Shown here piece after piece: positions 28,054 to 37,135 of a DNA stretch of 64,000 nt (within the stretch, counting starts at the first letter, position 1; each line of letters opens with the position of its first letter). The position numbers were made by a program, and so were the translations under genes. The notes beneath the pieces were generated by a model. It was given only the letters and a program-made list of their open reading frames with translations. It had not been told where the DNA came from and did no database searches. Origin of the DNA: Pontibacter coccineus (GTDB lineage: Bacteria; Bacteroidota; Bacteroidia; Cytophagales; Hymenobacteraceae); contig NZ_JAUOTN010000006.1 in the NCBI RefSeq assembly GCF_030546575.1, forward strand, positions 1-64,000. Reading direction: 5' to 3'.

Positions 28054-29127
28054 ATGACTGTTTTGCGTTACCTGTTATGGCCTTTTTCGATCCTCTACGG
28101 CGGCATCATGCTGCTGCGGAATTGGCTCTATGACATAGGCTGGCTGCGTTCAAAGCGGTTTGAGGTGCCGGTTATCTCGGTAGGGAACCTGACCGTAGGA
28201 GGTACCGGTAAAACACCGCACGTCGAGTACCTGCTGCGCCTGGTAGCCGATAAAAAAACGGCAGTGCTGAGCAGAGGCTACCGACGGAAAAGCAAAGGTT
28301 TTGTGCTGGCTAATGAACGCGCGACGGCCGAGACGTTGGGGGACGAGCCTTTTCAGTACCACCTTGATTTCCCGGAGGCGCTGGTGGCAGTGTGTGAGAG
28401 CAGACCGGCCGGTATATCGCAACTACTTGATATTCAACCAGCCACGCAGGTCGTCATTCTGGATGACGCTATGCAGCACCGGCCCGTTCGCCCTTCGCTG
28501 AACCTAATGCTAACGGACTTTGGACGTCTGTTTTACAAAGACCACGTACTGCCAACTGGTTTGCTGCGCGAGCCGCGACAGGGCGCCCGACGGGCAGATG
28601 CCATCATCGTAACCAAGTGTCCACCCGGTCTGGAGCCTGCTCAATTAGCCGACATCACAAAAAGTGTACAGCGGTATAGTTTACCCGACACGCCGGTTTT
28701 CTTCAGCGCGTTCCGGTATGGCAATCCGGTAGGTATAGGCAATGTGGTGCAGGTATCTAAACGCGTGGCTTTGCTCACAGGTATAGCGAATGCGGAGCCT
28801 CTGCTGCGTTATCTGACTGATAAAGGGTATGAAGTGGTAACGCATCTGGAGTATGCGGATCACTACAGCTATACCTTGGCCGATATGCAAAAACTGCAAG
28901 CTTTGCTGGAGCAGGAGCGGGGTAAAAGCTTAAGTATCATCACGACACGGAAAGACGCTGTTAAATTAACTGATAGCACTTTGGCAAATCTTACCTGCCA
29001 GTTGCCTATTTTTTATGTGCCGATAGAGGTATATTTTCTGCAGCAGGGCGAGGTGTTTGATACGTTGATCAGGCAGCACATCAGCTCTTTTCAAGAGGCT
29101 AAATCGTTAGCAACGGATAAAATTTAA
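28054..29127 (+). CDS. lpxK: tetraacyldisaccharide 4'-kinase
   Basis: The inner-membrane kinase that phosphorylates the 4' position of the lipid A precursor disaccharide, the sixth step of the Raetz pathway. It has 357 residues, with a short N-terminal hydrophobic segment (6-26) for membrane association, the P-loop GNLTVGGTGKTPH at 44-56, SRGYRRKSKG, and ILDDAMQHR with the catalytic Asp region. The C-terminal domain contains HLEYADHYSYT. Its presence supports a Gram-negative cell with lipid A. Confidence 0.95.
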   Translation: MTVLRYLLWPFSILYGGIMLLRNWLYDIGWLRSKRFEVPVISVGNLTVGGTGKTPHVEYLLRLVADKKTAVLSRGYRRKSKGFVLANERATAETLGDEPFQYHLDFPEALVAVCESRPAGISQLLDIQPATQVVILDDAMQHRPVRPSLNLMLTDFGRLFYKDHVLPTGLLREPRQGARRADAIIVTKCPPGLEPAQLADITKSVQRYSLPDTPVFFSAFRYGNPVGIGNVVQVSKRVALLTGIANAEPLLRYLTDKGYEVVTHLEYADHYSYTLADMQKLQALLEQERGKSLSIITTRKDAVKLTDSTLANLTCQLPIFYVPIEVYFLQQGEVFDTLIRQHISSFQEAKSLATDKI

Positions 29128-29193
29128 AGGAAAGCACCTGATACTTCCTGTCAGTACGTATACGGGTTGCACGAAAATCACTAATTTTGGCTT

Positions 29194-31077
29194 GTGAAAA
29201 GTAAGCTCTTAGCAGTAATATGGCTCCTGGTGGGTCTGGCTGGCGCCGCGCAGGCACAGTCCCAGATCATCGACGACACGACGAAAGCACTCTACAGTCC
29301 TAAAACAACCCTGCAGTTGTATGAAAACGACGTGCTGGAAGGACGGTACCTCTTGCAGCGCATTGATACCAGTATTAACAACATGCAAAATGAGCGCTTC
29401 TGGTATCAGGATACGGCCTATTATCAGCATCTGGGCAATGTGGGAACAGCTTCCAAACCCATCCTTTTCAGAGTACCTAACAAGATCGGCGCCCGCTTGG
29501 GCAAAAACGTGTTTGACCGTTACGCCTATGATCCGCACACCATCAATTATTACGACACGCGTTCCCCATACTCCCATATTTACTATGTTCAGGGGCAGCG
29601 GGGAGAGCAGATCTTTGAAGCCACCCATGCCCGCAACATTACCCCACGCTGGAATGCCGGTGTGGCTTACCAGATCATTTCCGGAAACAGGCAGATAGGC
29701 CCGGGCGTGACCAATCGGGATGGTATCCTGAGCAGCCAGGCTGTGAAAGCTTTTACCCACTACCGCTCTGAAGACGAGAAATACCACCTCTTTGCCAACT
29801 TTACGCACCTCAACCACGAGCAGATTGAGTTTGGCGGTATAACAGCCGAGGAGGCAAACCGTTTTCTGTTCCAGCAGGCGACTACAAATCTGGACCAGGC
29901 ATCCACGCGTGAACTCCGCAACAACTACCACCTGCTGCACATGTATAAGCTGGCAGGAGAGGACCTGAAGCTCTTCCATAGCTTTGACTGGGGCAGCCAG
30001 AATGATATTTTTCAGGATGATGCCATTCCAAGACAGACCAATGAAGAACGTACGCCTATTTTTTACCCACGCGTGCTTTCTGGGCTCAACCGAACGGATG
30101 ACCGCAGTTTTTACCGCGAAATGGAGAACGTGGCAGGTGTAACCGGCAACAATAAAATCTCTTTTTACAAAGCCTACGCCAAGTACCGTAATTCCAAGTT
30201 GGACTACAGGGTGCTGAGCACGGCAGCGCAGGATTCGAGCGTTGAGGTATACAACGAAATTAGCAACAGCCTGAACCAACTGTTTGTAGGCGGTGAGTTC
30301 CGGCTCATGTACAAGCAGGCATTGCTGTCCTTTGACGGGGAGTTCCAGATGACGAACGACTACAAAGTTGGCGCCACAGCCAAATTGGGCCCTCTGCAGG
30401 GGCGGGTTAGCCGTGTCTTGCGTTCCCCATCCTTAGTGGAGCAGCGTTTGATCAGCAACCACTTTGACTGGATCAACTATTTCAACAATTCTGTAACCGA
30501 TCGCTTGGAAGCAACCTTCGCCAGCAAGCTGGGTGAACGACAGTATGTGCGGCTGACCGGTCACTTCAACCACATCAAACGCCACATATATTTCGACACG
30601 GTTGCCGTACCTACGCAGTATGCAGACAACCAGCAAGTGTTTGGCGTTGAACTCCAGCATCACATTCGTTTCGGTAAGATTCATTTCGAAAACTTTGTCG
30701 CCTATACCAACACCAACGAAGCCCCGGTTTTCCGCATACCGGAGTGGTTCTTTGATTCCAAGCTATACTTCGAAGGGGCTTTGTTCAGAAGAGCGCTGAT
30801 AGGCCAGTTTGGGGTGCAGGTATATACGCCTACCGCCTACATGGCCGATGCCTACATGCCGGTGACGCAGCAATTCCATTTGCAGAATGCTTTTACAATT
30901 CAACCCTACCCGATAGCGGATGTGTTCATCACGGCGGATATCAAAAGCCTGAACGTGTTCCTGAAAATGTCGAACATCGCTTCCGACCTGACAGCGCCCG
31001 GTTACTTTACCACACCCTACTACCCGGGTATGCGCACGAGCTTTGTGTTCGGCATCAAGTGGATGTTCTTCGATTAA
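29194..31077 (+). CDS. putative porin (Bacteroidota porin family)
   Basis: A 627-residue outer-membrane protein with a signal peptide (LLAVIWLLVGLAGAAQAQ). The long mature part has repeated aromatic-rich beta strands, beginning with NKIGARLGKNVFDRYAYDPHTINYYDTRSPYSHIYYVQG, a region characteristic of the Bacteroidota 'putative porin' family. It ends with SFVFGIKWMFFD, which has the terminal-aromatic pattern of barrel proteins. It probably makes a channel or a structural barrel in the outer membrane. The GTG start at 29194 is used. miaE follows after 13 bases. Confidence 0.88.
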   Translation: MKSKLLAVIWLLVGLAGAAQAQSQIIDDTTKALYSPKTTLQLYENDVLEGRYLLQRIDTSINNMQNERFWYQDTAYYQHLGNVGTASKPILFRVPNKIGARLGKNVFDRYAYDPHTINYYDTRSPYSHIYYVQGQRGEQIFEATHARNITPRWNAGVAYQIISGNRQIGPGVTNRDGILSSQAVKAFTHYRSEDEKYHLFANFTHLNHEQIEFGGITAEEANRFLFQQATTNLDQASTRELRNNYHLLHMYKLAGEDLKLFHSFDWGSQNDIFQDDAIPRQTNEERTPIFYPRVLSGLNRTDDRSFYREMENVAGVTGNNKISFYKAYAKYRNSKLDYRVLSTAAQDSSVEVYNEISNSLNQLFVGGEFRLMYKQALLSFDGEFQMTNDYKVGATAKLGPLQGRVSRVLRSPSLVEQRLISNHFDWINYFNNSVTDRLEATFASKLGERQYVRLTGHFNHIKRHIYFDTVAVPTQYADNQQVFGVELQHHIRFGKIHFENFVAYTNTNEAPVFRIPEWFFDSKLYFEGALFRRALIGQFGVQVYTPTAYMADAYMPVTQQFHLQNAFTIQPYPIADVFITADIKSLNVFLKMSNIASDLTAPGYFTTPYYPGMRTSFVFGIKWMFFD

Positions 31078-31090
31078 TTGATTCTTACCT

Positions 31091-31696
31091 ATGTCTTCCC
31101 AGTTCACCAAAACCATCCTGCGCCTTCAACTCCCTACAGACCCGCGTTGGGTGAATATTGCCGAGAAAAACATTGAAGAGATCCTGGTAGACCATGCTTA
31201 TTGCGAGCAGAAAGCGGCGACTTCAGGTATATCCCTGATCGTAAAATACCCGGACAAAACCCGCCTGGTGGAAGAAATGACGGATCTGGTGGCCGAGGAG
31301 TGGAGCCACTTCGAGCGCGTGCTGGCAGAACTCAAGAAGCGCGGCTGGGGCTTGGGCCGTAACCGACCCGACGAGTATGTGGTGGAACTGACCAAGCACA
31401 TCCGGAAAGGGGGCCTGCGCGAAAGACAATTGATGGACCACCTGCTGGTGAATGCCCTGATTGAGGCCCGCAGCTGCGAGCGCTTCAAATTGCTCTGGAA
31501 GAACATACAGGACGAGGACCTGCAGAAATTCTATTACGAGCTTATGGTATCAGAGGCAGGCCATTACGTAAGCTTCGTGAAGCTGGCCAAGGAATATATG
31601 CCCGCCGACGTAGTGGATGTCCGCCTGCAAGAACTGCTCGAAATCGAAGCAGAGATCATCCGAAAGTTGGAACCCCGCCCGGACAGGATGCATTAG
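31091..31696 (+). CDS. miaE: tRNA-(ms2io6A)-hydroxylase
   Basis: A non-haem diiron monooxygenase that hydroxylates the isopentenyl side chain of ms2i6A37 in tRNA, giving ms2io6A. The 201-residue four-helix ferritin-like domain shows diiron ligands in VEEMTDLVAEEWSHFERV (E and ExxH), EARSCERF, and SEAGHYVSF. MiaB, encoded at 21215-22654, supplies the substrate. It begins 13 bases after the porin gene, but a functional link is unlikely. Confidence 0.93.
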   Translation: MSSQFTKTILRLQLPTDPRWVNIAEKNIEEILVDHAYCEQKAATSGISLIVKYPDKTRLVEEMTDLVAEEWSHFERVLAELKKRGWGLGRNRPDEYVVELTKHIRKGGLRERQLMDHLLVNALIEARSCERFKLLWKNIQDEDLQKFYYELMVSEAGHYVSFVKLAKEYMPADVVDVRLQELLEIEAEIIRKLEPRPDRMH

Positions 31697-31871
31697 GTTG
31701 AATTGTTAAATTGTTTGCCCCTGCGGAGCTATTGTTAAATTGTTGGTTTCATTCCGATAACATATTCTTCGGGATTGGCCACTAATGTACTTCGTCAAAT
31801 AATCTAAAGAAGAAACAAATTAGGAGTGAGTTTTTAAAACAATTTAACCATCAACAATTTAGCAATCTAAA
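31689..31871. repeat. AT-rich intergenic inverted repeat (TTGTTAAATTG class)
   Basis: The left side has two copies of ATTGTTAAATTGTT (about 31701 and 31730). The right side has AACAATTTAACC and CAACAATTTAGCAATCT (about 31839-31868). The arms are complementary over 12-16 bases and are separated by about 90 bases. It fills the space between convergent miaE and the secreted-family gene. Confidence 0.65.
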
Positions 31872-31873
31872 AA

Positions 31874-33142
31874 TCACGTCTTCTGCTTTTTCTTCTTGGC
31901 TGCCGGGAACAGGATGTTGTTCAGGATAAGCCTGTAGCCGGGTGAGTTGGGATGTAGGGCTAGGTCGGTCGGGTCTTCGCCCACCAGGTGCTGGTAGTCT
32001 TCCGGATCATGGCCGCCATAGAAGGTCCAGGTGCCCCGGGCGAAGGTGCCGTGCATATACCTTATCTCGCCTATTTCTTTGTTCTCGCCCATCACCACTA
32101 CTTCAGGTTTCACCAGTCCTTTGCGGAAAGCGGTGGTTTGGCCCATGAATCCTTTGATGGTTTTGGCGTGGTTCTGTGTCAACATGGTAGGTATAGGGTC
32201 CCACTTGGCAGAAAAAGTGAAGAGCTGGAAAAAGTCATTCTGCTCGGTCAGGCCGCGCTCCTGCGGTTGCATATCGATGTTGGAGTATTCGTACTCCAGG
32301 GGATTGCGAACCAGCGAAAAATCCTTGAAGGCAAAGGTTTTACCAAAGTCCAGCTTGCTTTGGGCATTGGGATCAGCGCCATCCCCATCATACATCGCTT
32401 CAATAAAGTCCAGCCCTTCAGCAGCCAGGGCTATGTCGTAGGTGTCGGTAGCCGAGCACATGGCAAACAAGAAGCCTCCTCCTGCACAAAAGTCACGGAT
32501 GGTGCGTGCCACGGCGCCTTTCAGTTCTGATACCTTTTTAAAGCCGAGGGATTTGGCTGAGGCCTCCGCTTCGTTCTGTTGCTCCTGGTACCAGGGGTAG
32601 TGGCGGTAGCTGGAGTAAAACTTTCCATACTGGCCTGTAAAGTCTTCATGGTGAAGGTGTAACCAGTCGTACTTGGGCAGGTCGCCGCGTATGATCTCTT
32701 CGTCGTAAATTTTATCGTAGGGAATCTCGGCATAGGTCAGCACCAGTGTCACGGCATCGTCCCAGGGCATCTTCGATTTTGGGGTATAGACCGCGATCTT
32801 CGGCACTTTCTCCAGTTTCATCACGTCCATGTTCGCCTCCGGGTCGCTGATCTGGGTGAGGATGGTATTGTACTGCGCATCCGAAATAACCTGGTAGCTG
32901 ATGCCCCGGACGACCAGTTCATTTTCGAGCTGCGGCGCATGCTGAAAGGCGAAACTTCCCCCCCTGAAGTTGAGCAGCCAGTCCACTGACACGCTTTTGG
33001 ATAGTACCCAATACGCTGCTCCATACGATTTCAGGTGGTCTTTCTGTGTCCCGTCCATCGGTATCAGCACCGTAGAACTGAACGCATGGAAAGGGAGCAC
33101 CAGGTATGCGGCGAGCAGTAGAAAATGGCGGAATATCTTCAT
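31874..33142 (-). CDS. secreted Bacteroidota protein usually labelled 'asparagine synthetase B'
   Basis: A 422-residue exported protein with a signal peptide (FRHFLLLAAYLVLPFHAFS). Conserved-looking blocks include IPMDGTQKDHLKSYGAAYWVLS, LLNFRGGSFAF, YDEEIIRGDLPKYDWLHLHHEDFTGQYGKFYSSY and FLFAMCSATDTYDIALAAEG. Databases carry the name asparagine synthetase B for this family, but there is no glutamine amidotransferase nucleophile Cys2 and no ATP pyrophosphatase SGGxDS motif, so the name is probably wrong. The HLHHEDFTGQYGKF and CSATDT blocks resemble amidotransferase-fold DUF4159-like domains. The ATG at 33142 gives the best signal peptide. Confidence 0.8.
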   Translation of the reverse strand: MKIFRHFLLLAAYLVLPFHAFSSTVLIPMDGTQKDHLKSYGAAYWVLSKSVSVDWLLNFRGGSFAFQHAPQLENELVVRGISYQVISDAQYNTILTQISDPEANMDVMKLEKVPKIAVYTPKSKMPWDDAVTLVLTYAEIPYDKIYDEEIIRGDLPKYDWLHLHHEDFTGQYGKFYSSYRHYPWYQEQQNEAEASAKSLGFKKVSELKGAVARTIRDFCAGGGFLFAMCSATDTYDIALAAEGLDFIEAMYDGDGADPNAQSKLDFGKTFAFKDFSLVRNPLEYEYSNIDMQPQERGLTEQNDFFQLFTFSAKWDPIPTMLTQNHAKTIKGFMGQTTAFRKGLVKPEVVVMGENKEIGEIRYMHGTFARGTWTFYGGHDPEDYQHLVGEDPTDLALHPNSPGYRLILNNILFPAAKKKKQKT

Positions 33143-33270
33143 GGGCTTAACATATGGTAACAAATGTATTGAAATTGGTTCTTTTTTCAGATATTAGAGG
33201 TCAATTAGAAACAAGAGGTTCTCCCTTATACTTAACGCAGGGGGGAACGTTTCGCATATAGACCTAAGCT

Positions 33271-34518
33271 ATGGACCTGTTCGAAAATATACGGGAAAGT
33301 ATTCGAGCCATCAAAAATAACCTGCTGCGCACTGTCCTCACCGGCCTGATCATCTCGATCGGTATTATGTCGCTGGTCGGTATACTCACGGCGGTAGACG
33401 GCATGAAGCACTCCCTCAACCAGACCTTTTCGAGCCTGGGAGCCAACTCATTCGATATCCGGAAGAAGTTCAACAGCGGCAATGGTAACAACGGACAAGG
33501 CAGAACCGAAAAGGTATACCCGAATATCAACTACGAGCAGGCCATTAAGTACAAGGAGCTGATGGGGGCGAAGGCACAGGTAAGCCTTTCGGCGAATGTT
33601 TCAGGTGCTACTGTTGTGAAGAGCGCCATGGATAAGACGAACCCGAACATAAACGTGATAGCCGGCGACGAATTCTACCTGGCTGGCCAGAACCTAAACC
33701 TGGAGCGTGGTCGCGCCTTTTCAAGCTACGAACTGGAGCTGGGAACAAATGTCGCCATTATCGGTAAAGAAATTTCTGCCAAACTTTTCCCCAAAACAGA
33801 CCCGATCAACCAATATATCACCTTTTTGGGACGCCGTTTCAAGATTGTGGGTGAACTCGAGAAGCGCGGTAGCAGCATGGGCGGCAGCGGCGGCGACCGC
33901 ATGATCCTGATTCCGCTCGAAACAGGCCGGCAGATTCCGCAGGCAGGTACGGGCACTCTGACCTATAATATCAAGACCTCTATCTCTAAACCCGAAGAGC
34001 TCACCTATGTGATGGGCGAGGCGACAGGGGTGATGCGCAACGTGCGCCAGGACAGGTTAGGGCAAGACGAGTCTTTTGAGATCAGAAGAAGCGACTCCCT
34101 GATCCAGAGCCTGAACGAGATTTCCGGTTACCTGAAAGTAGGTGGCTTTGTGATCGGCTTCATCACTTTGCTGGGAGCCTCAGTCGGGTTGATGAACATC
34201 ATGATGGTGTCGGTGAATGAGCGTACGCGCGAGATCGGTGTCCGCAAGGCGCTGGGAGCAACAGCAAAGCAAATTCAGCAGCAGTTCCTGATCGAAGCCG
34301 TGGTGATCTGTATACTGGGCGGTATCGTCGGCATTTTCCTGGGCATCCTGATGGGCAATGGCATCGCGTCCCTGATCGGAGAGGGCGGCTTTATTGTGCC
34401 CTGGATCTGGGTAATGGTGGGTTTAACGATCTGTGTGGTTGTGGGCGTGCTTTCCGGTTACTACCCCGCTCACCGCGCCTCTAAGCTCGACCCAATCGAA
34501 TCGCTCCGCTACGAGTAA
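33271..34518 (+). CDS. ABC transporter permease, MacB/FtsX type
   Basis: A 415-residue inner-membrane permease of the MacB/FtsX class. The first transmembrane helix is at about 18-40 (LLRTVLTGLIISIGIMSLVGIL). A large periplasmic MacB-type domain spans about 50-285, and three C-terminal helices include the family signature SVNERTREIGVRKALGAT. The ATPase partner and membrane-fusion partner are not encoded beside it, so the transported or signalled substrate is unknown. Confidence 0.92.
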   Translation: MDLFENIRESIRAIKNNLLRTVLTGLIISIGIMSLVGILTAVDGMKHSLNQTFSSLGANSFDIRKKFNSGNGNNGQGRTEKVYPNINYEQAIKYKELMGAKAQVSLSANVSGATVVKSAMDKTNPNINVIAGDEFYLAGQNLNLERGRAFSSYELELGTNVAIIGKEISAKLFPKTDPINQYITFLGRRFKIVGELEKRGSSMGGSGGDRMILIPLETGRQIPQAGTGTLTYNIKTSISKPEELTYVMGEATGVMRNVRQDRLGQDESFEIRRSDSLIQSLNEISGYLKVGGFVIGFITLLGASVGLMNIMMVSVNERTREIGVRKALGATAKQIQQQFLIEAVVICILGGIVGIFLGILMGNGIASLIGEGGFIVPWIWVMVGLTICVVVGVLSGYYPAHRASKLDPIESLRYE

Positions 34519-34961
34519 ACCTTTGGTGGAGTCTCTGGATGTACCTGAACGCTTCTTCGCAGAGAAACGATTGGTGCAGATCCTTAATTGCAACAAAGTT
34601 TCGCGAGCTGAGCAAGGTAATACGCGAATTTCCTATTAGGAATCTTTTTAAGCCCTATGTACCTACAGGATGGTGGGAACAGTCGGGTAGGTATCCATCC
34701 GGTGGGAGCAGCTGGAGCAAGCAAGGTTATGCCTGGTTGAATGGCAGTAAAAGAAAGGTATAAAAGATACTAGCACCGGACTTCGCTGTAGACTGACTGC
34801 ACCGATCTCTTACAAGTTCTTTTAGACAGGTATAGCATACCTAATGTCATCAAGTGAGCAGCGTTCGGGGTAAGGGGATAATGGCGACTGCATTAACTGA
34901 ATGAAATAAAAAAGGCGGACTTAAGAGTCCGCCTTTTCTTTTGCTATACCTGTGTTTCAGG
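34519..34961. other. 443-base intergenic region
   Basis: No convincing gene was found; short open frames here overlap each other and have no family features. A weak hairpin TTCCT-ATT-AGGAA followed by TCTTTTT (about 34629-34650) may end the ABC permease transcript. CAGGTATAG is present at 34827. The right end holds the ompH-like terminator at 34910. Confidence 0.6.
34910..34940 (-). terminator. terminator downstream of the OmpH/Skp-like gene
   Basis: An 11-base-pair stem AAAAGGCGGAC/GTCCGCCTTTT has a six-base loop, with U-rich minus-strand sequence (TTTTATTTCAT). Confidence 0.88.
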
Positions 34962-35603
34962 TTATTTCTTTTTGGTAGCAGCAGTGTCTGTTGACTTCGC
35001 TGCTTCTTTCTCCTGGTCGTACTCGTTGTTCAAACCAGTCAGTACTTCTTCTGTTATATCAAGGGAATTATCGCCGTACAGGATAGCGCTCTGGCCTCTG
35101 GAGTAGGTCAGCACCATCTTATAACCTCTTTCCTGGCTCAGCTTTTGCAGGTATGCCTCTACGCGGTCGTAGATCTTCTTCATTTCCTCTGCTTCTTCTG
35201 TGGCGAGTTGGTTACCAGTGTTCTGGCTCTGCTGCTGCAACTGCTGCTGACGCTGTTGTAGTTTCTGCTCTGTAGAAGCACGCTGCTCCACGGTCATGCC
35301 GCCTCCGTTACGCTGGTAGTTCTGCACATCTTTCTCGAAAGCAGCCGCCTTGGACTGTAAATCTTTCTCGGCCTTCTGCGTTTTGGACTGGAAACGCGTA
35401 CGAGCGTCTTTGAAATACTCATACTTGCTCAGCAGAGAGTCTGAATTGATGTACACTATGTCAGTTGTGCCAGCGGTAGCCAGGGTGTCTGTGCTGGTGG
35501 ACGAAGTAGTGGCGGTACCGGTCGCCTGAGGTTTTTGATCTGTGTTACAAGCAGTCACTAGAGCGCCCAAAGCAACTCCCAAAACGATTCTAGATAGGTT
35601 CAC
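34962..35603 (-). CDS. OmpH/Skp family periplasmic chaperone-like lipoprotein
   Basis: A 213-residue protein with lipobox LVTAC (Cys19). A Thr-rich linker precedes the Skp/OmpH region from about 45: DIVYINSDSLLSKYEYFKDARTRFQSKTQKAEKDLQSKAAAFEKDVQ, followed by a Gln-rich coiled coil and the typical closing RGYKMVLTYSRGQSAILYGDNSLDITEEVL. Skp proteins hold unfolded outer-membrane proteins in the periplasm. The lipid anchor is common in Bacteroidota members. The C-terminus is Lys-rich. Confidence 0.9.
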   Translation of the reverse strand: MNLSRIVLGVALGALVTACNTDQKPQATGTATTSSTSTDTLATAGTTDIVYINSDSLLSKYEYFKDARTRFQSKTQKAEKDLQSKAAAFEKDVQNYQRNGGGMTVEQRASTEQKLQQRQQQLQQQSQNTGNQLATEEAEEMKKIYDRVEAYLQKLSQERGYKMVLTYSRGQSAILYGDNSLDITEEVLTGLNNEYDQEKEAAKSTDTAATKKK

Positions 35604-35676
35604 AAGTAGTTAATTAAACTGTTATTGATTGTTTCAGGCTGAAAATATAGGGCTAATTTTTAAAAATTCAGAATTT

Positions 35677-36996
35677 TTAATGTTTCAGTACCTCAATATA
35701 AGTTTCTTCGGCCTCCATTAAGCCCTGCTCGTTGATGCCGGTCAGTCGTACGTGCTTTGTTTCATTGACAAGGACAGGGTCGTATTTAGCCGCTACGCGC
35801 ACATAATTTTCTGTCCAGCCTTCCATCACACCATCTTTCACATCGTCCTCAAACAGCACTGTAAACTCACGGCCAATATTCTGTTCGTAGAAAAAGCGCT
35901 TTTTCTTTTCGGAAAGGATGCGCAGCATGTCTGCCCGGCGGTTACGGTCTTTAATGCTCACCTTGCCCGGCATATCGGGTGCTACGGTGTTTTCGCGCTC
36001 CGAGTAAGGGAACACGTGCAGGTAGCTCACATCAAGGCCGTTAATAAAATTATAAGTCTCCAGGAAATCTTCTTCTGTTTCGCCCGGGAAGCCCACGATC
36101 ACGTCCACGCCAATGCAGCAATGCGGCATCAGGGCTTTGATGGTGGCGACACGGTCAGCATAAAGCTCGCGCAGGTAGCGGCGGCGCATCAGCTTCAGTA
36201 TCTTGTTAGAGCCGGACTGCAGGGGTATATGGAAGTGCGGCATGAAGCGCTCGCTCTGACTCACAAACTCAATGATCTCGTCCTTGAGTAAATTCGGCTC
36301 GATCGAAGAGATCCGGAAGCGGTCTATACCTGCCACTTTATCAAGTTCCTGCACCAGCCCGAAGAAAGTCTCCACGCGCTCTCCGTCCTGCAAACCAAAG
36401 TCACCGGTGTTCACGCCCGTCAGCACGATCTCCTTCACGCCGGACTCGGCAATTTCGTTGGCGGCGCGCACCACATTGGCAATACTATCGGAGCGGCTGT
36501 TGCCGCGGGCCAATGGAATGGTGCAGAATGTGCAGGAGTAGTCGCAACCGTCCTGTACCTTCAGGAAAGTGCGGGTGCGATCGCCGAAGGAGTAGGAGTT
36601 ATGAAACGTGTTGGCCTCGCTGATGGCGCTGGCGTATACCTGCGGCTGTTCTCTCTTCTCAAAGGTCTCCAGGATGTCCACCAACTGAAACTTCTCAGCG
36701 GCACCGAGCACGGCATCGACCCCCGGAATCTCGCTGATCTCTTTCGGTTTAAGCTGGGCATAGCAACCCACTATCGTTATAAAAGCATTTGGGGAGTGCT
36801 TTTGCGCCTCCTTCACGATCTTACGACATTTCTTATCTGCATTGTCAGTGACAGAGCAGGTATTGATCACGTAAATGTCGGGTGTATCGGTAAACTCCAC
36901 CTTCTCAAAACCACGCTCCTGGAATATCCTTCCGATCGTGCTGGTTTCAGAGTAGTTGAGCTTACAGCCCAGTGTATAAAATGCTACCTTTTTCAT
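35677..36996 (-). CDS. mtaB: tRNA (t6A37) methylthiotransferase MtaB
   Basis: A radical-SAM methylthiotransferase that converts t6A37 to ms2t6A37 in ANN-decoding tRNAs. The 439 residues show the UPF0004 domain (GCKLNYSETSTIG, INTCSVTDNADKKCRK, GCYAQLKPKE), the radical-SAM CxxxCxxC in GCDYSCTFCTIPLARG and a TRAM-like C-terminus. Length and the GCKLN start place it with MtaB/YqeV, not with MiaB or RimO. It is separated from the OmpH-like gene by 73 bases on the same strand. Confidence 0.94.
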   Translation of the reverse strand: MKKVAFYTLGCKLNYSETSTIGRIFQERGFEKVEFTDTPDIYVINTCSVTDNADKKCRKIVKEAQKHSPNAFITIVGCYAQLKPKEISEIPGVDAVLGAAEKFQLVDILETFEKREQPQVYASAISEANTFHNSYSFGDRTRTFLKVQDGCDYSCTFCTIPLARGNSRSDSIANVVRAANEIAESGVKEIVLTGVNTGDFGLQDGERVETFFGLVQELDKVAGIDRFRISSIEPNLLKDEIIEFVSQSERFMPHFHIPLQSGSNKILKLMRRRYLRELYADRVATIKALMPHCCIGVDVIVGFPGETEEDFLETYNFINGLDVSYLHVFPYSERENTVAPDMPGKVSIKDRNRRADMLRILSEKKKRFFYEQNIGREFTVLFEDDVKDGVMEGWTENYVRVAAKYDPVLVNETKHVRLTGINEQGLMEAEETYIEVLKH

Positions 36997-37135
36997 AATA
37001 AGGGTGCAAAGATAAGAATTAAAATTTTCAAAGCGTGAACGCGCCGCTATGTAATGAAGCTATTGGGATCCAGTACAATACCTTATACCTGCCCGCATTT
37101 TTGCACGCCCTATACCTGACCACGCTACCTGCCAT

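Noticed and set aside
34539..34763. Two overlapping plus-strand frames after the ABC permease
   Set aside because: The composition is not protein-like, both frames are short and overlap, and nothing suggests expression. The region is treated as intergenic.
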